64,000 nt of DNA, from contig NZ_CP141769.1 in NCBI RefSeq assembly GCF_035621355.1, positions 1,302,001 to 1,366,000 on the forward strand. Direction: 5' to 3'. Shown here piece by piece: positions 18,235 to 29,516 of this stretch. A program made the translations under genes and the position numbers. How positions within the stretch are numbered: position 1 is the stretch's first letter; each line of letters begins with the position of its first letter. The notes under the pieces were generated by a model. It was not told the DNA's origin. It saw only the letters and a program-made list of their open reading frames with translations, and did no database searches. The stretch comes from Thiobacillus sp. SCUT-2 (GTDB lineage: Bacteria; Pseudomonadota; Gammaproteobacteria; Burkholderiales; Thiobacillaceae).

Positions 18235-19525
18235 GACGCGGCGCAGCGTGGCGATCCACGTACCGGTGCTGGCGCGGGTCGAAGGCGAGGGCGCGCTCGA
18301 CCTGCGCATCGAGGGGGGCAACATCACCCAGCTGCGGCTGCGCATCTTCGAGCCGCCGCGCTTCTTCGAGAAGTTCCTCGAAGGCCGCCACTACACCGAG
18401 ATCCCCGACCTCGTCGCACGCATCTGCGGCATCTGCCCGGTCGCCTACCAGGTGACGGCGGCGCAGGCGCTGGAACGCCTCTTCAACGTCGAGCTGACGC
18501 CGTGGGCGCGTGCCATGCGCCGGGTGTTCTACTGCGGCGAATGGATCCAGAGCCACAGCCTGCACATCCACCTGCTTGCCGCCCCCGACTTCTTCGGCTG
18601 CGGCAACGCGATCGAGCTGGCACGGATCGCGCCGGACGAAGTCCGCCGCGGCCTGCGCCTGCAGGCGCTGGGCAACGAGCTGATGGACCTGTTCGGTGCG
18701 CGTTCGGTGCATCCGGTCGGCGTGCGCATCGGCGGCTTCCATGGCGCGCCGGCCGCGGCGCGCGTCCGCGAACTGCGCGAGAAGCTGCACGCCGCGCTGC
18801 CCGAGGCCGAGGCACTGGTGCGCTGGGCGGCGGCAATCCCGATGCCGCCGGACGACCAGGAATTCGTCTCCGTCGCCATGCGGCACGCCGGCGACTACGC
18901 GGTCGAGCTCGGCGACATCGGCACCAGCGACGGGCTGCGCATCGGCGCCGACGAATTCGACGCGCACTTCGCCGAGCGCCACGAGCCGCACTCGACGGCC
19001 CTGTTCAGCAGCTACCGCGGACGCCCCTACCTGGTCGGTCCGCTGGCGCGCCTGAACCTCAATCACACCCACCTGCCGCAGGGCATGCGGGTGCTGCTCG
19101 CCGAGACGGGACTCGCACTGCCGAGCCGCAATGTGTTCCACAGCCTGCTGGCCCGCGCGGTCGAGATCCTGCTCGCGCTGCACGAGGCGCTGCGCCTGCT
19201 GGCGGACTACCGCGTGCCGGATTCGCCCTGGGTCGAGGTCACCCCGCGCGCCGGCGTGGCGACCGGCTGCACCGAGGCGCCGCGCGGCCTCCTGTGGCAT
19301 CGCTACGAAATGGACGCGGAGGGCCGCGTCGTCAACGCGCGCATCGTGCCGCCGACCAGCCAGAACCAGGCGCGCATCGAGGAGGACCTGCGGCTGTCGC
19401 TGCTGACCTTCGGCCTCGACCGGCCGGACGACGTGTTGCGCCTGCATTGCGAGAAGGTCATCCGCAACTACGATCCCTGCATTTCCTGCGCGACGCATTT
19501 CCTCACGCTGAACGTCGCGCGATGA
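18227..19525 (+). CDS. hydA: [NiFe] hydrogenase large subunit (group 3b)
   Basis: 432 residues from ATG 18227, with GGAG eleven bases before it. The nickel-iron site is formed by RICGICPVAY (CxxC near residue 63) and DPCISCATH at the C-terminus. The tail after His (FLTLNVAR) should be removed by the maturation protease encoded next. This subunit oxidises H2 or produces it from NAD(P)H; the archaeal relatives also reduce sulfur to H2S, which would fit the sulfur-linked setting. None of the hyp assembly genes are in the window. Confidence 0.95.
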   Translation: MSETRRSVAIHVPVLARVEGEGALDLRIEGGNITQLRLRIFEPPRFFEKFLEGRHYTEIPDLVARICGICPVAYQVTAAQALERLFNVELTPWARAMRRVFYCGEWIQSHSLHIHLLAAPDFFGCGNAIELARIAPDEVRRGLRLQALGNELMDLFGARSVHPVGVRIGGFHGAPAAARVRELREKLHAALPEAEALVRWAAAIPMPPDDQEFVSVAMRHAGDYAVELGDIGTSDGLRIGADEFDAHFAERHEPHSTALFSSYRGRPYLVGPLARLNLNHTHLPQGMRVLLAETGLALPSRNVFHSLLARAVEILLALHEALRLLADYRVPDSPWVEVTPRAGVATGCTEAPRGLLWHRYEMDAEGRVVNARIVPPTSQNQARIEEDLRLSLLTFGLDRPDDVLRLHCEKVIRNYDPCISCATHFLTLNVAR

Positions 19526-19977
19526 AGGTGCGCATCCTCGGCGTCGGTTCGCCGGCCGGAGACGACCAGGCCGGCTGGCTCGTGGTCGATGCGCTGCTGG
19601 AAGCGGGCGTCGGCACCGGCGAACGCGTCGTCGTCGCGAAGCTCGACCGTCCGGGTGCGAGCCTGGTTCCGCATCTCGAACGCTGCGACTGGCTGATCCT
19701 GGTCGATGCCATGCAGGGTGGCGGCACGCCGGGCGAGGTGCGGCATTTCGATGAGGACGACTGGCCCGGCTATGCGCGAGGCGTGTCGAGCCATGGCTTC
19801 GGCGTGGCCGAGGCGCTGGCGCTGGCGCGTGCGCTCGGCAGCCTGCCGCCGCGCATCGACCTCTACGGCATCGAACTCGGCACGGCCATGCCGCAGGCCG
19901 AGCCCGGGCCGGCCGTCCGCGCCAGCGCACGCCATCTGGCGCAGCGCATTGCCGGCAGCGTCGCCGAGCGGGCCTGA
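19522..19977 (+). CDS. Hydrogenase maturation endopeptidase (HyaD/HycI family)
   Basis: 151 residues. GVGSPAGDDQAGW near the N-terminus and LILVDAMQGG contain the two Asp metal ligands of the family, and SSHGFGVAEALALA carries the third (His). The enzyme clips the C-terminal peptide of the large subunit once nickel is inserted. Its ATG overlaps the hydA stop, so subunit and protease are made together; it is most likely dedicated to this hydrogenase. Confidence 0.92.
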   Translation: MKVRILGVGSPAGDDQAGWLVVDALLEAGVGTGERVVVAKLDRPGASLVPHLERCDWLILVDAMQGGGTPGEVRHFDEDDWPGYARGVSSHGFGVAEALALARALGSLPPRIDLYGIELGTAMPQAEPGPAVRASARHLAQRIAGSVAERA

Positions 19978-20119
19978 TCCGCGCGCATCCCCATGGAGCG
20001 CACGAGGTCATGGCCGGCGGCGCAGCCTGTACCATGGTTCGCGGTGCGCCTGCCGCCTATACTTTCAGGCAAGCGCAAGACCGATTCCGTTCGCGCCAAT
20101 CACAAGGACAACCCATCGC

Positions 20120-22357
20120 GTGACCCGCCGTTTCCTCCTGCTGGCCTGGCTGCTGTGGGGGCTCGCCGCACCGGCGGCCTGGGCCATCCCGGTCAAGGTC
20201 GGGGTCTTCGACAATGCCCCCATCGTCGCGACGCCGCGTGACGGAGCGCCCGAAGGCATCGCGATCGACGTGATCCGCTGGGTGGCCGAGCGCGAGGGCT
20301 GGCAGGTGAGCTTCGTTCCCGACAGTTTCGATCACCTGCTGTCGCGGCTGGACAAGGGCGAGATCGACCTGCTCGTCGGCATCGCCTACAGCGAGGAGCG
20401 CGCCCGCCGCTTCCAGTTCACCCGCCAGAGCCTGCTCGCAAACTGGGGCATGGTGTTCCGCAATGCGCAGTCCGACATCGCGTCGCTGCCCGATCTCAAA
20501 GGCCGGCGCGTCGCGCTCATGCGCGGCAGCACCCACAGCCAGGCGCTGGTCGAGCTGGCCGCGCAATTCGATGCGGCATTCACGCCGGTCTACGTCGATT
20601 CCTACGCGCAGGTGCTGGAAGCGGTCGCCGAGCGCCGCGCCGACGCCGGCGCGGTGAACCGGGTGTTCGCCGCCGTGCATGCGCACGACGCCAACGTGGT
20701 CGCGACCAGCATCGTCTACAACCCGATCTTCGTTCACTTCGCGGCGCCGAAGCAGGCGAGCCCGGCCCTGCTCGCCGCACTCGACAAGCACCTCGCCGCC
20801 CTCAAGGCCGATCCGGAATCCGCCTACTACGCGTCGCTGAGCCGCTGGCTCGAGGCCGCTCCCGCCGAGCGCTACCCCGTCTGGCTGCCGTGGGCGGCAG
20901 GCGGTGCCGCCGGCCTGCTGGGGCTGACCCTGGCGGCTGCGGCCTTCCTGCGGCGCCAGGTGCGGCGCCAGACCGGCGAGTTGCAGCAGCGTGCCGAACA
21001 GCTGCAGTCCGAGATCGAGCAGCGCAGGAGCGCGCAGCAGCATCTCAACCGGATCGCCTACCACGACAGCCTGACGGAACTGCCGAACCGCGAGGCCTTC
21101 CGCCTCGAACTCGACACGATGCTGGCCGAGAGGCAGGGCACCGAGGAACGCCTCGCGCTGCTGTTCATCGACGTCGACCGCCTGAAGAACGTCAACGACG
21201 GCCTCGGCCACGGCGCCGGCGATCTCCTGCTGCAGCAGGTCGCCTCGCGGCTGCGCGGCGTGCTGCGCGCGCACGACTACCTGAGCCGCTTCGGCGGCGA
21301 CGAGTTCGTCGCGATCGTCTCCGACATCGGCGAATCGTGCGACGCCGAGCTCGTCGCAAGCCGGCTGCTGAGCAGCCTGGCCCTGCCCATCGACATCGGC
21401 CCGACCCACATCTACAGCAGCGTCAGCATCGGCATCGCGCTCTATCCGGACGACGCGACCACGGCCGACACGCTGCTCAAGCACGCCGACACCGCGATGT
21501 ACCAGGCCAAGGAGCAGGGCGGCAGCCGCTTCCTCTTCTACCACGCCCAGCAGACCGCCCGCGTGGTCGAGCGGCTGACGCTCGAAACGCGTCTGCGCCA
21601 GGCGCTGGAGCAGGGCGAGCTGACACTGCATTACCAGCCCATCGTCGCGCTCGACGACCGCCGCATCGTCGGCGCCGAGGCGCTGGTGCGCTGGAACGAT
21701 CCGGAAAAGGGCCTGGTGATGCCCGGCGCCTTCGTGCCGGCGGCCGAGGATACCGGGCTCATCGTTCCGCTCGGCGAGTGGGTGCTGGAGGCCGGTTGCG
21801 CGCAGATGCGCGCGTGGCAAAAGCAGGGCTGGGCGGACGACATCACGCTCGCGGTGAACGTGTCGACGCGCCAGTTCGAAGGGCGGCGCCTGGTGCAGTC
21901 GGTCGAGCGGGCGCTCGCGCGCACCGGCCTCGCGCCCGCACATCTCGAGCTCGAGATCACCGAGAACGTGATGCTGATCGTGAACGACGACGTGCGCCTG
22001 GCCCTTGCGGCACTGCGCGAGATGGGCGTGCGGCTGTCGCTCGACGACTTCGGAACCGGCTATTCGAGCCTGAGCTACCTCAAGCAGCTGCCCTTCCATT
22101 CATTGAAGATCGACCAGTCCTTCGTCAGCCGCATCCCGGGGCAGGCCGGCGACACCCAGATCGTCACCACCATCCTGGCGCTGGCGAAGGGACTCGAGCT
22201 CGAAACGGTCGCCGAGGGCATCGAGACCCAGGCGCAATACGATTTCCTGCGCGAGCACGGTTGCGAGTTCGGCCAGGGCTACCTGATGAGCCGGCCGCTG
22301 GACGCGGCGGACTTCGCGGCGCGCCTCGGCAGCCGCCCGCGTCGCGGCAGGCGTTAG
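20120..22357 (+). CDS. Periplasmic-sensor GGDEF-EAL protein (cyclic-di-GMP turnover)
   Basis: 745 residues from GTG 20120, chosen because a signal peptide follows at once (TRRFLLLAWLLWGLAAPAAWA). Residues ~25-245 resemble a type 3 solute-binding domain (GVFDNAPIV, LDKGEIDLLVGIAYSEERARRF), and a membrane helix lies near 255-275. The GGDEF motif (RFGGDEFVAIV, about 390) and EAL domain (GAEALVRW, about 519; ending DDFGTGYSSLSYL) are intact, so both synthesis and breakdown of cyclic-di-GMP are possible. The ligand is probably an amino acid or similar small molecule. Confidence 0.93.
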   Translation: MTRRFLLLAWLLWGLAAPAAWAIPVKVGVFDNAPIVATPRDGAPEGIAIDVIRWVAEREGWQVSFVPDSFDHLLSRLDKGEIDLLVGIAYSEERARRFQFTRQSLLANWGMVFRNAQSDIASLPDLKGRRVALMRGSTHSQALVELAAQFDAAFTPVYVDSYAQVLEAVAERRADAGAVNRVFAAVHAHDANVVATSIVYNPIFVHFAAPKQASPALLAALDKHLAALKADPESAYYASLSRWLEAAPAERYPVWLPWAAGGAAGLLGLTLAAAAFLRRQVRRQTGELQQRAEQLQSEIEQRRSAQQHLNRIAYHDSLTELPNREAFRLELDTMLAERQGTEERLALLFIDVDRLKNVNDGLGHGAGDLLLQQVASRLRGVLRAHDYLSRFGGDEFVAIVSDIGESCDAELVASRLLSSLALPIDIGPTHIYSSVSIGIALYPDDATTADTLLKHADTAMYQAKEQGGSRFLFYHAQQTARVVERLTLETRLRQALEQGELTLHYQPIVALDDRRIVGAEALVRWNDPEKGLVMPGAFVPAAEDTGLIVPLGEWVLEAGCAQMRAWQKQGWADDITLAVNVSTRQFEGRRLVQSVERALARTGLAPAHLELEITENVMLIVNDDVRLALAALREMGVRLSLDDFGTGYSSLSYLKQLPFHSLKIDQSFVSRIPGQAGDTQIVTTILALAKGLELETVAEGIETQAQYDFLREHGCEFGQGYLMSRPLDAADFAARLGSRPRRGRR

Positions 22358-22361
22358 GGCG

Positions 22362-24394
<2,033 letters not shown>

Positions 24395-24742
24395 TCAGGC
24401 TCCGAACAGGTCTTGGTACTGGGCTTCGGCGAAGCCCAGGTGGTAATGGCCGTCGCGCTCCAGCACGGGACGCTTGATGACGCTGGGCTGCGCGAGCATC
24501 AGGGCGATGGCGCCGGCCTCGTCGCCGGCGGCCGCCTTGTCGGCGTCGGAGAGCTTGCGCCAGGTCGTGCCGCGCGTGTTCAGCAGCGCCTGCCAGCCGG
24601 CCTGCTTGCAGACCTGCCTCAGCCAGGCGGCGTCGACGCCCTGTTTCCTGAAGTCGTGGAAGGGGACGTCGTGGCCGTGCGCGGCCAGCCATGCGCGTGC
24701 CTTCTTGACCGTCGTGCAGTTTGGAATGCCGTAAAGCTTCAT
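24395..24742 (-). CDS. yffB: ArsC/Spx-family protein YffB
   Basis: 115 residues. The thioredoxin-fold N-terminus MKLYGIPNCTTVKKARAWL has a single Cys, and KRPVLERDGHYHLGF holds the conserved Arg of the ArsC/Spx fold. YffB proteins resemble arsenate reductases, but their substrate is not settled (glutathione-dependent thiol reduction has been proposed). Its position in front of dapE agrees with the family's usual neighbourhood. Confidence 0.88.
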   Translation of the reverse strand: MKLYGIPNCTTVKKARAWLAAHGHDVPFHDFRKQGVDAAWLRQVCKQAGWQALLNTRGTTWRKLSDADKAAAGDEAGAIALMLAQPSVIKRPVLERDGHYHLGFAEAQYQDLFGA

Positions 24743-24824
24743 GCCAGTAGGGTCGCCCGGCGCCCGAATCCGCCGCGTGGACGTAAAATCGCAGAAAACC
24801 GAATCCGCAATTCTACCTGAGCCG

Positions 24825-26621
24825 ATGCATCCTGCCGTCCACTCCCATTCACCGCCGCCGCCGCCCGGCGAGCCCAGCCTGCGCTCGATCGGCCGTCTCT
24901 TCCCCTATCTATGGGAATTCCGCGGCCGCGTGCTGCTGGCCCTGGCCCTGCTGATCGGCGCGAAGCTCGCTTCGGTGGCGGTGCCGATCGTGCTGAAGGA
25001 CATCATCGATTCGCTGAACGGGCCGCGGCCCGAGGTGGTGCTGCCGCTGGCGCTGATCGTCAGCTACGGCCTGCTGCGCTTCGCCAGCACCACCTTCGCC
25101 GACCTGCGCGACGTGGTGTTCGCCAAGGTGACCCAGCGCGCCATGCGCCGCATCAGCATGGCCGTGTTCAAGCACCTGCACGGCCTGTCGCTGCGCTTCC
25201 ATCTCGAACGCCAGACCGGCGGCATCACCCGCGACATCGAGCGCGGTTCCAAGGCCCTGTCGAGCCTGGTCGGCTACCTGCTGTTCCGCATCACGCCGAC
25301 CTTGCTCGAGATCGTGATGGTGGCCGGCATCCTGTTCGTCAAGCTCGACTGGGTGTTCGGCGTCATCACGCTCGTCACGCTGGCGGCCTACATCGGCTTC
25401 ACCGTCACCATCACCGAGTGGCGCACCCAGTTCGTGCGCCGCGCCAACACACTCGATTCCGAGGCTTACGGCCGCGCGATCGACAGCCTGCTGAACTACG
25501 AGACGGTGAAGTACTTCGGCAACGAGAAATACGAGGCCGAGCGCTACGACAGCAGCCTCGTGCAGTGGGAAGACATGGCGCTGAAATCGCAGCGTTCGCT
25601 GGGGCTGCTGAATGCGGCGCAGGCCGGAACGATCGCCATCGGCGTCACGCTGATGGTGCTGCGCGCCGCCAACGGCGTGGTGCACGGCACGCTGACGCTC
25701 GGCGACCTGGTGATGGTCAACGCCTTCCTGCTGCAGATGTTCCAGCCCTTGAGCTTCCTCGGCGTGATGTACCGCCAGATCAAGGAGTCGATCACCGACG
25801 TCGAGCGCATGTTCCAGCTGTTGCAGCGGCCGCGCGAGATCGAGGACCTGCCCGACGCGCGTCCGCTCGCCGTGCGCGCCGGCGAGGTGCGCTTCGAGCA
25901 CGTCGGTTTCGCCTACAACCCGGACCGGCCGATCCTGCATGACGTCAGCTTCGTCATCCCGGCCGGCAGGACGGTCGCCGCGGTGGGCTCCAGCGGGGCC
26001 GGCAAGTCGACGCTGGCGCGGCTGCTGTTCCGCTTCTACGACGTCGGCGCCGGCAGCATCCGCATCGACGGGCAGGACCTCCGCCACGTCACGCAGGACT
26101 CGCTGCGCGCGGCCATCGGCGTGGTGCCGCAGGACACGGTGCTGTTCAACGACAGCATCTACTACAACATCGCCTACGGGCGCCCCGACGCGACGCGCGA
26201 GGAAATCATCGAAGCCGCGCGCGCGGCGCACATCCTGCGCTTCATCGAGAGCCTGCCGCAGGGCTGGGACACCGTGGTCGGCGAGCGCGGCCTGAAGCTC
26301 TCCGGCGGCGAGAAGCAGCGCGTCGCGATCGCGCGCACGCTCCTCAAGAATCCGGCCATCCTGGTCCTCGACGAGGCGACCTCCGCGCTCGACACCCAGA
26401 CCGAGAAGGCGATCCAGGCCGAGCTGCTGGAGATCGCGAGGAGCCGCACCAGCCTCATCATCGCGCACCGCCTGTCGACCGTCGTCGAGGCCGACGAGAT
26501 CCTCGTCATGGAGGGTGGTCGCATCGTCGAGCGCGGGTGCCATCCCGAGCTGCTCGCGAAAAACGGCGTCTACGCGCACATGTGGGCGCTGCAGCAGCAG
26601 GCCGAGGAAGAACCCGCCTGA
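24825..26621 (+). CDS. Atm1-like ABC exporter (fused permease and ATPase)
   Basis: 598 residues from ATG 24825; the frame is open to 24741, but that part overlaps the divergent yffB. The membrane domain (residues ~20-320) has six helices. The ATPase has Walker A GSSGAGKST (about 390), signature LSGGEKQRVAIART, Walker B ILVLDEATSALD and the H-loop IIAHRLST. NYETVKYFGNEKYEAERYD is characteristic of the Atm1/HMT1 group, which exports glutathione-linked sulfur or metal compounds. It is followed without a gap by an MFS gene. Confidence 0.92.
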   Translation: MHPAVHSHSPPPPPGEPSLRSIGRLFPYLWEFRGRVLLALALLIGAKLASVAVPIVLKDIIDSLNGPRPEVVLPLALIVSYGLLRFASTTFADLRDVVFAKVTQRAMRRISMAVFKHLHGLSLRFHLERQTGGITRDIERGSKALSSLVGYLLFRITPTLLEIVMVAGILFVKLDWVFGVITLVTLAAYIGFTVTITEWRTQFVRRANTLDSEAYGRAIDSLLNYETVKYFGNEKYEAERYDSSLVQWEDMALKSQRSLGLLNAAQAGTIAIGVTLMVLRAANGVVHGTLTLGDLVMVNAFLLQMFQPLSFLGVMYRQIKESITDVERMFQLLQRPREIEDLPDARPLAVRAGEVRFEHVGFAYNPDRPILHDVSFVIPAGRTVAAVGSSGAGKSTLARLLFRFYDVGAGSIRIDGQDLRHVTQDSLRAAIGVVPQDTVLFNDSIYYNIAYGRPDATREEIIEAARAAHILRFIESLPQGWDTVVGERGLKLSGGEKQRVAIARTLLKNPAILVLDEATSALDTQTEKAIQAELLEIARSRTSLIIAHRLSTVVEADEILVMEGGRIVERGCHPELLAKNGVYAHMWALQQQAEEEPA

Positions 26622-27913
26622 TGGCCGCGCTGCTGCTGCAGCCCGGCGTGCGCCGGCGCGAAGTCTGGGCGTGGGCGATGTACGACTTCGCCAACTCGGG
26701 CTACACGACGGTCGTCATCACGGCCGTGTTCAGCGCCTACTTCGTCGCCGTCGTCGCCGGCAATGCGCCGTGGGCGACCTTCGCCTGGACGCTCGCGCTG
26801 TCGGTGTCCTACGGCCTCGTGATGCTGACCGCGCCGCTCGTCGGCGCCTGGGCCGACGCCCACGCGCGCAAGAAGCGGCTGCTGGTGCTCACCACGCTCG
26901 GCTGCGTCGGCTTCACCGTCGCGCTGTACTGGGCCGGCCCCGGCGCACTCGTGCTGGCGATCGTCGCGCTGGTGCTGTCCAACTATTTCTTCGGCACCGG
27001 CGAGAACCTGATCGCGGCCTTCCTGCCGGAGCTCGCGCGCCCGCGCGCGATGGGGCGGGTGTCGGGCTGGGGCTGGTCGCTCGGCTACGTCGGCGGCCTG
27101 GCCTCGCTCGGCGCCTGCCTCGCCTACATCAACCGGGCGCAGGCGCACGGCCAGCAGGCCACTGCCTTCGTGCCGGCGACGATGCTGATCACCGCCGCGC
27201 TGTTCGTCCTGGCGAGCCTGCCCACGCTCTTCCTGCTGCGCGAACGCGCCGTCCCGCAGCCCGGGCGCCCCGCGCGCAACGCCTGGGCGCAGGTGCGCCA
27301 CACGCTGGGCCACCTGCGCCAGCTGCCGGACCTGCGGCGTTTTCTCGTCTGCACCGTGCTGTACCAGGCGGGCATCCAGGCGGTCATCACGCTGGCGGCG
27401 ATCTACGCCGCGCAGGTGTTCCACTTCGACACCCCGCACACCATCCTCCTGGTGCTGGTGGTCAACGTCACGGCGGCGGCCGGCGCCTTCGTGTTCGGCC
27501 ATGTGCAGGACCGCATCGGCCATGTGCGCGCCATCGCCTGGACGCTGATCGGCTGGATCGCGATGGTGGCGATCGCCTGGGCCGCGCCCGACGAGCGCAT
27601 GTTCTGGATCGCGGCCAACCTCGCCGGGCTCTGCATGGGGGCCTCGCAGTCGGCCGGGCGCGCGATGGTGGGACTGCTAGCGCCGCCGGCGCAGCAGGCC
27701 GAGTTCTTCGGCCTCTGGGGCCTCGCGGTCAAGCTCGCGTCCATCCTCGGCCCGCTGACCTACGGTGCCGCCAGCTGGATCACGCGCGGCGATCACCGCG
27801 AGTCGCTGCTCGTCACCGGCAGCTATTTCGTCGCCGGCCTGTGGACGCTGCGCGGCGTGCGTGCGGGTCGCGGCCACCGCGCCGCGCGGCGCTTCGCCCG
27901 CGTCGGGGCCTGA
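26621..27913 (+). CDS. MFS transporter, UMF1 (Atg22-like) family
   Basis: 430 residues from an ATG that overlaps the preceding stop. The start RREVWAWAMYDFANSGYTTVVITAVFSAYF is the signature of the UMF1/Atg22 family of 12-helix carriers, and the A-motif-like PLVGAWADAHARKKRLL follows. The substrate is unknown; vacuolar relatives export amino acids. It is co-transcribed with the Atm1-like gene and with the GNAT gene that starts three bases after its end. Confidence 0.88.
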   Translation: MAALLLQPGVRRREVWAWAMYDFANSGYTTVVITAVFSAYFVAVVAGNAPWATFAWTLALSVSYGLVMLTAPLVGAWADAHARKKRLLVLTTLGCVGFTVALYWAGPGALVLAIVALVLSNYFFGTGENLIAAFLPELARPRAMGRVSGWGWSLGYVGGLASLGACLAYINRAQAHGQQATAFVPATMLITAALFVLASLPTLFLLRERAVPQPGRPARNAWAQVRHTLGHLRQLPDLRRFLVCTVLYQAGIQAVITLAAIYAAQVFHFDTPHTILLVLVVNVTAAAGAFVFGHVQDRIGHVRAIAWTLIGWIAMVAIAWAAPDERMFWIAANLAGLCMGASQSAGRAMVGLLAPPAQQAEFFGLWGLAVKLASILGPLTYGAASWITRGDHRESLLVTGSYFVAGLWTLRGVRAGRGHRAARRFARVGA

Positions 27914-27916
27914 TCC

Positions 27917-28345
27917 GTGGCGGACTTCCGCATCGTCGCGACCGACTGGGAACGGGACGCCGCGCGTCTCGGCGCGGTGCGGCGCGCGGTCTTCATCGAC
28001 GAGCAGGGCGTGCCCGAGGAACTCGAATGGGACGCGCACGACGCCGTCTCGCTGCATTTCCTGGCGCTCGCAGCAGACGGCCACGCGGTCGGCTGTGCCC
28101 GCCTGCTGCCGGACGGACACATCGGCCGCATGGCGGTGCTGCCGCCCTGGCGCGGGCGCGGCATCGGCCGGGCGCTGCTGGATGCCGCGACGGCTGCGGC
28201 CCGCGCGCGCGGCCACCGCCTGCTGCAGCTCAGCGCGCAGGCCCACGCAACCGCGTTCTATGCAGCGGCCGGCTTCGTCGCCGTCGGCAGCGCATACGAG
28301 GAAGCCGGCATCCCTCACGTCGCGATGCAGAAGGTGCTGGCCTGA
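27917..28345 (+). CDS. GNAT-family N-acetyltransferase
   Basis: 142 residues from GTG 27917. The acetyl-CoA loop is GRMAVLPPWRGRGIGRALL (motif A R/QxxGxG/A) and the C-terminus ATAFYAAAGFVAVG is motif B. VRRAVFIDEQGVPEELEWD is common to the ElaA/YjcF-like subgroup. The acceptor is unknown. It ends the Atm1-MFS-GNAT run. Confidence 0.88.
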   Translation: MADFRIVATDWERDAARLGAVRRAVFIDEQGVPEELEWDAHDAVSLHFLALAADGHAVGCARLLPDGHIGRMAVLPPWRGRGIGRALLDAATAAARARGHRLLQLSAQAHATAFYAAAGFVAVGSAYEEAGIPHVAMQKVLA

Positions 28346-28468
28346 GCACGGCGGCAGCGCGTGCCGCCGCGCCGTTGCAGCGACGTGCCGGAATTTGCTG
28401 ATAGAGTGCGGCATGCGAGGCCGGGGGCACGCCCCGGGCTGCGCGACGAATCACGAGGACACACACGC

Positions 28469-29491
28469 ATGACATCAACCGACCCGCAGGGCGCAGGCCC
28501 TGCTTCCCCGACTGCCGAGGCATCGCGCGCGCCGCTCCGGGCCGCCATCGTCGGCGCCGGGGTCGCCGGCGCGAGCTGCGCCGGCACCTTGGCAGCGGCC
28601 GGCTGGGACGTCGAGGTATTCGACAAGGCGCGGGGCGCCGGCGGACGGCTGTCGACCCGCCGCACCGATCACGGATGGGCCACGCTCGGCACGCCCTTCA
28701 TCTCCGCCAAGCGCGAACCGTTCCGCAGCCAGCTGCGCGAGTGGACTCGGCAGGGCTGGGTGGCGCCGGTCCGCGGCACCATCTGGCAGGGGCGCGCGAC
28801 GATCTCCTGGGCCGAAGCGCAGTTGCAGAACCACTACCGGCCCACGATCGAGCCTTCGCAGCTGGTGCGCCAGCTGCTCGGCCAGGCCCGCCTGCACACC
28901 AAGTCGCGCGTCGCCGCGCTGCAGCCGCGCACGCTCGTGATGGAAAACGGCGACCTGAAAGGCGACTACGACTGCGTGATCTGCAGCGTGCCGAGTCCGC
29001 AGGCGATCCCCATGCTCGACGCGTTGCCGCTCCTGCGCGAGCGCGTGAGCGGCGTGCGCTACCGGCCGATCTGGTCCTTCCTGATGCGCTGGGAGGGCGG
29101 TCCCGCCGCCGACGTCATCAAGTTCGACGACCATCTGCTTAATCTGGCGGTACGCCAGCCCACCAACGGCCCCGGGGTGTGGTCGGTGTACAGCAGCCAC
29201 GAATTCGCCGAGACCTATCTCGAGGCGTCGGTCGAGGAGGCCAGCACGCGGGCGGCTTCCGCGCTGATGGGTCTGCTGGGGTTGCCGTGGCCGGTCGAGG
29301 TCGAGGCGTCGCATCTATGGCGCTACGCGCGCCCGCACTCCGAGGTGGGGGGCTTCTGGGTCGGCGACCGCGAGAACCGGGTCGCACTGATCGGCGACGG
29401 CATCGCCGGCGTCGGCGTCGAGCGGGCATGGGAAAGCGGCATGCGCCTGGCGCAGGCGCTGGTGCAGGCGCGCGACGAACTGCTGATCTGA
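28469..29491 (+). CDS. FAD-dependent oxidoreductase, renalase/amine-oxidase-like
   Basis: 340 residues from ATG 28469, preceded by GAGGA. The dinucleotide-binding motif is AIVGAGVAGASCAGTLAAAGWDVEVFDKARGAGGRLSTRR (read in pieces, residues 26-65), followed by a Trp-rich substrate domain and a C-terminal FAD contact LIGDGIAGVGVERAWESGM. Bacterial renalase-like proteins oxidise misreduced nicotinamides, but the family is diverse and the substrate cannot be fixed here. Confidence 0.85.
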   Translation: MTSTDPQGAGPASPTAEASRAPLRAAIVGAGVAGASCAGTLAAAGWDVEVFDKARGAGGRLSTRRTDHGWATLGTPFISAKREPFRSQLREWTRQGWVAPVRGTIWQGRATISWAEAQLQNHYRPTIEPSQLVRQLLGQARLHTKSRVAALQPRTLVMENGDLKGDYDCVICSVPSPQAIPMLDALPLLRERVSGVRYRPIWSFLMRWEGGPAADVIKFDDHLLNLAVRQPTNGPGVWSVYSSHEFAETYLEASVEEASTRAASALMGLLGLPWPVEVEASHLWRYARPHSEVGGFWVGDRENRVALIGDGIAGVGVERAWESGMRLAQALVQARDELLI

Positions 29492-29510
29492 GCCGGCGTC
29501 GCCGGCTTTC
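29491..29510 (+). terminator. Hairpin between convergent genes
   Basis: AGCCGGC-GTC-GCCGGCT followed by TTC is a perfect 7-bp stem that starts at the last base of the oxidoreductase stop codon. It can serve both convergent genes; the T-run is short. Confidence 0.5.
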
Positions 29511-29516
29511 GGCCGC

